From Agromyces sp. Leaf222 (GTDB lineage: Bacteria > Actinomycetota > Actinomycetes > Actinomycetales > Microbacteriaceae): DNA of 64,000 nt. Shown in pieces: positions 59,005 to 64,000 of the stretch (position 1 is the stretch's first letter; each line of letters starts with the position of its first letter). Position numbers and translations under genes: made by a program. The DNA lies in the NCBI RefSeq assembly GCF_001421565.1, contig NZ_LMKQ01000001.1, positions 493,277-557,276 on the forward strand. Reading direction: 5' to 3'. The notes beneath the pieces were generated by a model. The model did not search any database, had not been told where the DNA came from, and saw only the letters and a program-made list of their open reading frames with translations.

Positions 59005-60138
59005 CTACGCGACCGTCGCGCGTTCGAGCAGCACCATCACCTCGAAGTGCGTCGTCTGCGGGAACATGTCGAACACCCGCCCGCGCACCGGCCGCAGCGA
59101 CGGCATCGCCTCGAGGTCTCGGGCCAGTGACGCGGCGTTGCAGCTCGAGTAGAGCACGTGGCGCACGTCGGATGCCTCGAGCCACCCGCTGAGCTCGCGA
59201 CCGATGCCGCGGCGCGGCGGGTTCACGATCACGAGGTCGGGGGCCGCCTCGGCGCCGAGGGCGAAGGCCGTCGCGTCACCGGATTCGAACCGCACGCGTG
59301 AGAGCGCGGCATCCGTTCGGCTGAGCTCGGCGCTCGCGACCGCCTCGACGCTGGTCTCGATGCCGGTGACGGATGCCGCGGCATCCGCGATGTGCAGCGC
59401 GAAGCCGCCCACGCCGGAGTAGAGGTCCCACGCCGAGTCGGGCGCGAGCGCGCGCACCCAGTCGCGGGCCTCGACGTAGAGCGCCTCGGCGATCTCGGTG
59501 TTCGTCTGGAAGAAGCTCTGGGGGCGCAGGTGCATCGTCACGTCGCCGAGGCGCATCGGCAGGGTCGAGGCCTCGGTGAAGACGATCTCGTGCTCGCCCT
59601 CGAGCACTGCCTTGTGCTCGGGCAGCACGTTCGCCGTGACCACTCGCGCGTTGGGCAGCTCGGCGAGGAGCCACGGCAGGTGCTTGCGGATGCGGCCGAC
59701 CGGCTCGGTCGAACGCACGACGAAGCGGATCATGAGCTCGCCGTCGGGCGACTCGGTGAGGATCAGGTGCTTCAGCTCGCCGGTGCGGCTCGGCACGTCG
59801 TAGGGCGTGAGGCCGGCGCGCGTGATGAACGCGGCGATCACGGGGAACGCCGCCCGGTGACCCGGCGAGCAGATGCCGCAGGCCTCGAGGTCGATGCCGT
59901 GGCCGTCGGCGTCGAGGATGCCGATCGTCGGGGCCGCCGTCGTGCCGCCGATCACCATCTTCGCCTTGTTGCGGTAGCCGTCTTCGCGGCTGCCGACGGG
60001 CGTCAGCCAGTCGAGGCCGTCGTGGGCGGCGAGCAGCTGCTCTGCATGCCGCTGCTTGCCCGCGAGCTGCGACGGGTACGGCTGCCCCATGAGCGAGCAC
60101 GAGAGGCAGCGCCCGGCGTCGAAGTAGGAGCAGTCCAC
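59005..60138 (-). CDS. rlmC: 23S rRNA (uracil-C5)-methyltransferase RlmC/RlmCD-like
   Basis: The protein is 377 residues from GTG 60138. The N-terminus has CSYFDAGRCLSCSLMG, whose cysteines with the CGIC later likely hold an iron-sulfur cluster, as in the RlmC/RumB family. The SAM-binding motif is DLYSGVGGFALH, motif IV NPPRRGIG, and the catalytic Cys is in YSSCNAASLARDL. It adds a methyl group to uracil in 23S rRNA (U747 in E. coli RlmC). TACGCT (60151-60146 on this strand) lies seven nt before the GTG. The long open frame further upstream is noncoding. Confidence 0.93.
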   Translation of the reverse strand: MDCSYFDAGRCLSCSLMGQPYPSQLAGKQRHAEQLLAAHDGLDWLTPVGSREDGYRNKAKMVIGGTTAAPTIGILDADGHGIDLEACGICSPGHRAAFPVIAAFITRAGLTPYDVPSRTGELKHLILTESPDGELMIRFVVRSTEPVGRIRKHLPWLLAELPNARVVTANVLPEHKAVLEGEHEIVFTEASTLPMRLGDVTMHLRPQSFFQTNTEIAEALYVEARDWVRALAPDSAWDLYSGVGGFALHIADAAASVTGIETSVEAVASAELSRTDAALSRVRFESGDATAFALGAEAAPDLVIVNPPRRGIGRELSGWLEASDVRHVLYSSCNAASLARDLEAMPSLRPVRGRVFDMFPQTTHFEVMVLLERATVA

Positions 60139-60171
60139 GGGTTCCAGCGTAGGCGCGGATACGGTGGTCGG

Positions 60172-60750
60172 GTGAGCGCCCCCGAAGACCGTCCAACCGC
60201 CTCCGCACCCCCGAGCGTGCCCGGTGAGCCCGTGCGGGTCCGCGCGACGAAGTGGCTCGGGCAGCCGCACTGGGAGTTCGACGGCATCCGGCTCGGCGCC
60301 GACGCCCACGGCGACTGGGTCGGGTTCCCATCGGGCACGCGATTCGCGCGGCCCGGGAACGCGTTCGTCGCGACCTGGGATTCGGTGTCGCTCTTCCCTC
60401 GCGCGGGCTGGGCGGCCGCGTTCAACGCGGACCATCCGCGCGGGCTCGGCATCTACGTCGACCTCGCGACCGTTCCCGAATGGCGAGCGGATGCCTCGGG
60501 CGCGACGGTCTCGTACGTCGACCTCGATCTCGACGTCGTCGAACGAGCGGGGGCGCCGGCGTTCATCGACGACGAGGACGAGTTCGCCGAGCACGCGGAG
60601 GCCTTCGGCTACCCGGCCGACCTGGTGGCGCGGGTTCGTGCCGACGCCGATGCCGTGCTGCGCGCCGTGCAGCGGCGCGAGCCGCCGTTCGACGGGCCGA
60701 CCGCCGCGGGGTGGCTCGCGCGGTTGGCGGAGCGGTCGCCGGTCGAGTAG
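60172..60750 (+). CDS. DUF402 domain protein (putative nucleotide-processing)
   Basis: The protein is 192 residues from GTG 60172: VRVRATKWLGQPHWEFDGIRLGADAHGDWVGFP, GIYVDLATVPEWRADASGATVSYVDLDLDVV, DEDEFAEHAEAFGYPADLVARVRADADAV. The YVDLDLDVV acidic strand is the DUF402 signature, a family related to nucleoside di- or triphosphatases (e.g. ntdP-like). TACGGT (60160-60165) lies six nt before the start, giving a leaderless promoter facing that of rlmC within 33 bp. The 3' end meets a palindromic terminator. Confidence 0.87.
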   Translation: MSAPEDRPTASAPPSVPGEPVRVRATKWLGQPHWEFDGIRLGADAHGDWVGFPSGTRFARPGNAFVATWDSVSLFPRAGWAAAFNADHPRGLGIYVDLATVPEWRADASGATVSYVDLDLDVVERAGAPAFIDDEDEFAEHAEAFGYPADLVARVRADADAVLRAVQRREPPFDGPTAAGWLARLAERSPVE

Positions 60751-60762
60751 GCGCCCCGGCGC

Positions 60763-60818
60763 CGTATCGAGACCTGACGCGAGGTCTCGATACGCTCCTT
60801 CGTCGCTACTCGACCGGC
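60763..60818. repeat. Hairpin terminator and dispersed element (REP-like), copy 3
   Basis: CGTATCGAGACCT (60763-60775) pairs perfectly with AGGTCTCGATACG (60782-60794) around six nt, a 13-bp stem that ends both the DUF402 and the kdpE transcripts. The right arm is the start of the repeat unit beginning GGTCTCGATACGCTCCTTCG (60783-60818), which continues into the last codons of kdpE. Confidence 0.8.
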
Positions 60819-61537
60819 GGAGCGGTTCGTCGCTCCTCGACCAGCTGCGCACCGGGCTCGAAGCGGTACCCCATGCCGGGCTCGGTGAGGAACAGCCGGG
60901 GCTCCGACGGCGTCGGCTCGAGCTTGCGGCGCAGCTGGGCGACGTAGAGACGCAGGTATCCCGAGTCGTTCGCGTGGAACGGCCCCCAGACCTCGCTGAG
61001 CAGCATCTGCCGCGTGAGGAGCTTTCCGGGGTTCTTGAGGAACAGCTCGAGCAGGCGCCACTCGGTGGGCGTCAGGCGAACGGATGTCTCCCGCCCCGCG
61101 GCATCCGTCGACCTGATCGTCTTCGCCGCGAGATCGACGGTGAGCGGGCCGACCGAGTACTCGGCGGCATCGGTCTCGCCGGTCGTCGACCTGGCACGGG
61201 CGCGGATGCGGGCGAGGAGCTCGTCCATCGCGAAGGGCTTCGTGACGTAGTCGTCGGCACCGGCGTCGAGTGCTTCGACCTTCTCGGCTGAGTCGGTGCG
61301 GCCCGAGAGCACGAGGATCGGCACCTTCGACCACGCGCGAACCGCCCGGATCACGTCGAGGCCGTCGACCCGAGGCATGCCGAGATCGAGCAGGATCAGG
61401 TCGGGATGCGCGTTCGCCGCCAGGTCGATCGCCTCGGCGCCGTCGTGCGCGGCGACGACCTCGTAGCCGCGCGCGACGAGCGTGATGCGCAGGGCCCGCT
61501 GCAGCTGGGCGTCGTCGTCGGCGAGGAGGATCCTCAT
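60806..61537 (-). CDS. kdpE: Response regulator KdpE
   Basis: The protein is 243 residues. The receiver has the acidic triad DDD near residue 7 and phosphorylation site D51 (LILLDLGMPRVDG), T/S and K in VLSGRTD and YVTKPF. The C-terminal winged helix is OmpR-type (RLTPTEWRLLELFLKNPGKLLTRQMLLSEVWG, YLRLYVAQLRRKLE, GMGYRFE). It activates kdpABC potassium-uptake genes when phosphorylated by KdpD; those genes are outside the window. ATG 61537 overlaps the kdpD stop (ATGA). Its last codons run into a REP-like repeat. Confidence 0.94.
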   Translation of the reverse strand: MRILLADDDAQLQRALRITLVARGYEVVAAHDGAEAIDLAANAHPDLILLDLGMPRVDGLDVIRAVRAWSKVPILVLSGRTDSAEKVEALDAGADDYVTKPFAMDELLARIRARARSTTGETDAAEYSVGPLTVDLAAKTIRSTDAAGRETSVRLTPTEWRLLELFLKNPGKLLTRQMLLSEVWGPFHANDSGYLRLYVAQLRRKLEPTPSEPRLFLTEPGMGYRFEPGAQLVEERRTAPPVE

Positions 61538-64000
61538 CGCAGCTCCTCGGGGGTCGTGGCGGACGGCGGGGTGGCGGACGGCAGGGTGACGACCATCGTC
61601 AGGCCGCCGCCCGGGGTGTCCTCGACCTCCAGTCTGCCGTCCATGCCCTCGACGAATCCCTTCGAGAGCGCGAGGCCCAGGCCGAGGCCGGTGTCGTTGT
61701 CGGTGTCGCCGAGGCGCTGGAACGGCGTGAACACCTCGTGGCGGCGCTCGACGGGGATGCCGGGGCCGCGGTCGACGACGCGCAGCTCGGTGCGGCCCTG
61801 GAACGAGCTTGCGGCGAGGCGCACACGCTCGCCGTCGGGGCTGTGGCGCACGGCGTTCGCGAGCAGGTTCACCACCACGCGCTGCAGCAGCACGCCGTCG
61901 GCGAGCACCGGTTCGAGTTCGTCGGCGAGGTCGAGCTCGACCTCGCCCGGCCCGAGCGCGAGCTCGTCGAGCGCCGGGAAGACCACGTCGGCGATCTCGG
62001 TCGGAGCCAGCATCACCGCGAGCGCACCGGCCTGCACCCGGCTGACGTCGAGCAGGTTGGTGACGAGCTCGGCGAGCGCGTCGAGGCTCTCGGAGGCGGT
62101 CGCGAGCAGTTCGTCGCGCTCGGCGGCGGGCAGGTCGACCTCGTGGGACCGCAGGGCGCTGATCGCCGCGGACGCCGACGTGAGCGGACGCCGCAGGTCG
62201 TGGCCGACGGCGGCGAGCAGGGCCGAGCGCACGCGGTCGGTCTCGGCGAGGGCATCGGCCGCCGAGGCCGCGGTGGCGAGCGCGCCGTGCTCGATCGCGG
62301 CATCCATCTGGGTGGCGATGACCTGCAGCAGGCGACGTTCGGATGCCTGGAGGTCGTGGCCGTGCAGCTCGAGCACGCCGCGGGAGCCGATCGGGACCTC
62401 GGTCACGCGGTCGTTGCCGGTCGGCTCGCCGTCGGCGACCCTGGCCTCGCCGTCGACGAGTAGGCGCACCCCGGTCAGGCCGAACGCCTCGCGGGTGCGC
62501 GTGACCATCGCCTGCAGGGCGTCCTCCCCGCGGAGCACGCTGCCGGCGAGGGTCGCGAGCAGCTGCGACTCGGCCGCCGCGCGACGGGCGATGCGGGTGC
62601 GCCGCGCGGCCTGGTCGACGACGTAGCTCACGAGCAGGGCGTTGGCCACGTAGAACACCAGGGCGAGCAGCTGCCGCGGATCGCTGATCGTGAGCGTGTA
62701 CGTCGGCTGCACGAACAGGAAATTGAGCGTGAGTCCCGAGAGCACGGCCGCGAAGAGGCCCGGCCAGATGCCGCCGATGAGGGCGACGACGATGACGAGC
62801 AGCTGGTAGGCCAGCACGTCGCTCGTGATCGACGCCTCGGTGTGGAAGGTCGCGAGCAGCCAGCTCAGCAGCGGGCCGGCGATGAGCGCCACGGCGAAGC
62901 CGGTGAGGAGGCGCATGCGGCTGAGCGCGCCGCCGAGCTTCGGAAGCGAGAACCCGGAGCCCGCCGCCGCATGGGTGACGATGTGCACGTCGATGTCGCC
63001 GGACTCGCGGATGACGGTCGCGCCGATGCCCGGCCCCGTGAACGCCGCGGCGAGTCTCGACCTGCGGCTGACGCCGAGGACGAGCTGGGTGGCGTTCGCC
63101 GCCCGCGCGAATTCGACGAGCGCCCGCGGCACGTCTTCGCCGACGACCTGGTGGAAGGTGCCGCCGAGCTGCTCGACGAGCGTGCGCTGGCGGTCGAGGG
63201 CTCCCGGATGCCGCGCCCGCATGCCGTCGGGGTTCGTCACGTGCACGGCGATGAGTTCGCCCCCGGAGGAGCGCGAGGCGATGCGTGCTCCTCGGCGCAG
63301 GAGGGTCTCGCCTTCGGGCCCGCCCGTGAGCGTGACGACGACGCGTTCGCGCGCCTCCCACTTGCGCTCGATGCCGTGCTCGACCCGGTAAGCCTTGAGC
63401 GCCGAGTCGACCTCGTCGGCGAGCCAGAGCAGCGCGAGCTCGCGCAGGGCGGTCAGGTTGCCCAGTCGGAAGTAGTTCGAGAGCGCGGCGTCGATGCGCT
63501 CGGCCGGGTAGACGAGTCCGCCCGCGAGCCGGTCGCGCAGGGCCTGCGGCGCGAGGTCGACGACCTCGATCTGGTCGGCCGCGCGCAGCACGGCGTCGGG
63601 GATCGTCTCGCGCTGGGCGACGCCCGTGATCTGCTGCACGACGTCGCCGAGCGACTCGATGTGCTGGGCGTTCACCGTCGAGATGACGTCGATGCCGGCG
63701 TCGAGCAGCTCGTCGACGTCCTGCCAGCGCTTGGCGTGGCGCGACCCCGGCGCGTTGGTGTGGGCGAGCTCGTCGACGAGGGCGATCTCGGGCCGGCGGG
63801 CGAGCACCGCATCGAGGTCCATCTCGTCGAGGCCCATGCCGCGATGCTCGACCGTGGTGCGCGGCAGCACCTCGAGGCCGCTCACCATCGACGCCGTGGC
63901 CTTGCGGCCGTGCGTCTCGACGAAGGCCACGACGACGTCGCGGCCCTCGCCCCTGAGTCGTCGACCCTCTTCGAGCATCGTGTAGGTCTTGCCGACGCCG
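61534..64000 (-). CDS. kdpD: Sensor histidine kinase KdpD, N-terminus beyond the window
   Basis: About 820 residues are visible. At the right edge is GVGKTYTML (Walker A, 63999-63973), then the KdpD domain (VVVAFVETHGRK), a universal-stress-protein-like domain, four membrane helices (DUF4118; RLLTGFAVALIAGPLLSWLL onwards), a GAF-like linker, and the kinase: phospho-His in AAVGHDLRRPLTSA, N box VVNLLANAVRHSPDG, G boxes DRGPGIP and GLGLGLALSKGF. It senses potassium limitation and phosphorylates KdpE. The gene starts to the right of the window. The kdpDE order and 4-nt overlap are usual. Confidence 0.94.
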   Translation of the reverse strand, partial: GVGKTYTMLEEGRRLRGEGRDVVVAFVETHGRKATASMVSGLEVLPRTTVEHRGMGLDEMDLDAVLARRPEIALVDELAHTNAPGSRHAKRWQDVDELLDAGIDVISTVNAQHIESLGDVVQQITGVAQRETIPDAVLRAADQIEVVDLAPQALRDRLAGGLVYPAERIDAALSNYFRLGNLTALRELALLWLADEVDSALKAYRVEHGIERKWEARERVVVTLTGGPEGETLLRRGARIASRSSGGELIAVHVTNPDGMRARHPGALDRQRTLVEQLGGTFHQVVGEDVPRALVEFARAANATQLVLGVSRRSRLAAAFTGPGIGATVIRESGDIDVHIVTHAAAGSGFSLPKLGGALSRMRLLTGFAVALIAGPLLSWLLATFHTEASITSDVLAYQLLVIVVALIGGIWPGLFAAVLSGLTLNFLFVQPTYTLTISDPRQLLALVFYVANALLVSYVVDQAARRTRIARRAAAESQLLATLAGSVLRGEDALQAMVTRTREAFGLTGVRLLVDGEARVADGEPTGNDRVTEVPIGSRGVLELHGHDLQASERRLLQVIATQMDAAIEHGALATAASAADALAETDRVRSALLAAVGHDLRRPLTSASAAISALRSHEVDLPAAERDELLATASESLDALAELVTNLLDVSRVQAGALAVMLAPTEIADVVFPALDELALGPGEVELDLADELEPVLADGVLLQRVVVNLLANAVRHSPDGERVRLAASSFQGRTELRVVDRGPGIPVERRHEVFTPFQRLGDTDNDTGLGLGLALSKGFVEGMDGRLEVEDTPGGGLTMVVTLPSATPPSATTPEELR

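Overview
This is a 64 kb stretch of very GC-rich chromosome from an actinobacterium. I infer a member of the Microbacteriaceae, with Agromyces or a close genus most likely. The reasons are the codon use, the many GTG starts, the start codons placed 6-7 nt after a TAnnnT box (leaderless-type promoters), two tail-to-tail members of a small protein family I associate with Microbacteriaceae, and a strongly over-represented word GGATGCCGC/GCGGCATCC. I see no phage, integrase, insertion sequence, CRISPR array or rRNA. The window looks like core and accessory chromosome with two sugar-uptake islands. It opens inside a lipoate-protein-ligase-like gene and closes inside kdpD.

Layout. 0-3.6 kb: lipoate-ligase tail, small membrane protein, orphan beta-class DNA methyltransferase, DHA2 exporter. 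3.7-9.9 kb: a leftward sugar operon (binding protein, two permeases, GH1 beta-glucosidase, then a LacI regulator) behind three palindromic operators, closely resembling the cebEFG-bglC/cebR arrangement of Streptomyces. 10-16.9 kb: D,D-carboxypeptidase-like M15 protein, MFS protein, TIG-amidase cell-surface protein, phosphoglucomutase, DUF445 protein. 17-25.4 kb: pheA, two small membrane proteins, diacylglycerol-kinase-like protein, serS, HAD phosphatase, and two paralogous LytR-CpsA-Psr (LCP) genes interleaved with tRNA-Ser(TGA) and tRNA-Ser(GCT). 25.5-28.8 kb: two DHA2 exporters, the first behind an attenuator-like hairpin.

28.8-35 kb is a DNA-repair and stress block: Ku and LigD (bacterial non-homologous end joining) divergently transcribed, topoisomerase IB with a small Rho-N-like protein, an SDR oxidoreductase and a 54-residue membrane protein. 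35.1-42.4 kb: the inverted paralog pair, then a second rightward sugar island (LacI regulator, GH13 alpha-glucosidase, binding protein, two permeases). Neither sugar island has its own ATPase, so both probably use a shared MsiK-type ATPase encoded elsewhere. 42.4-49 kb: small conserved proteins, tRNA-Arg(ACG), TauE/SafE permease, a multi-pass membrane protein, a small acetyltransferase, a MarR regulator and an unusual winged-helix regulator with a long structured leader.

49-64 kb: upp, tadA (whose tRNA substrate, tRNA-Arg(ACG), is also in the window), a TetR/SDR divergent pair, a glutamine amidotransferase/CDF transporter pair, proC coupled to a GH20 hexosaminidase, a flavin-reductase-like protein, a YCII protein coupled to an ECF42-type sigma factor, rlmC, a DUF402 protein, and the kdpDE two-component system. 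Genes packed with 1-4 nt overlaps (ATGA/GTGA) are common and indicate translational coupling. The most interesting signals not explained by genes are the over-represented GGATGCCGC word (about one per kb, on both strands and in several reading frames), a bidirectional promoter whose two -10 boxes are one palindrome, helically phased repeats in two regulatory regions, and a terminator hairpin that contains a Shine-Dalgarno sequence.
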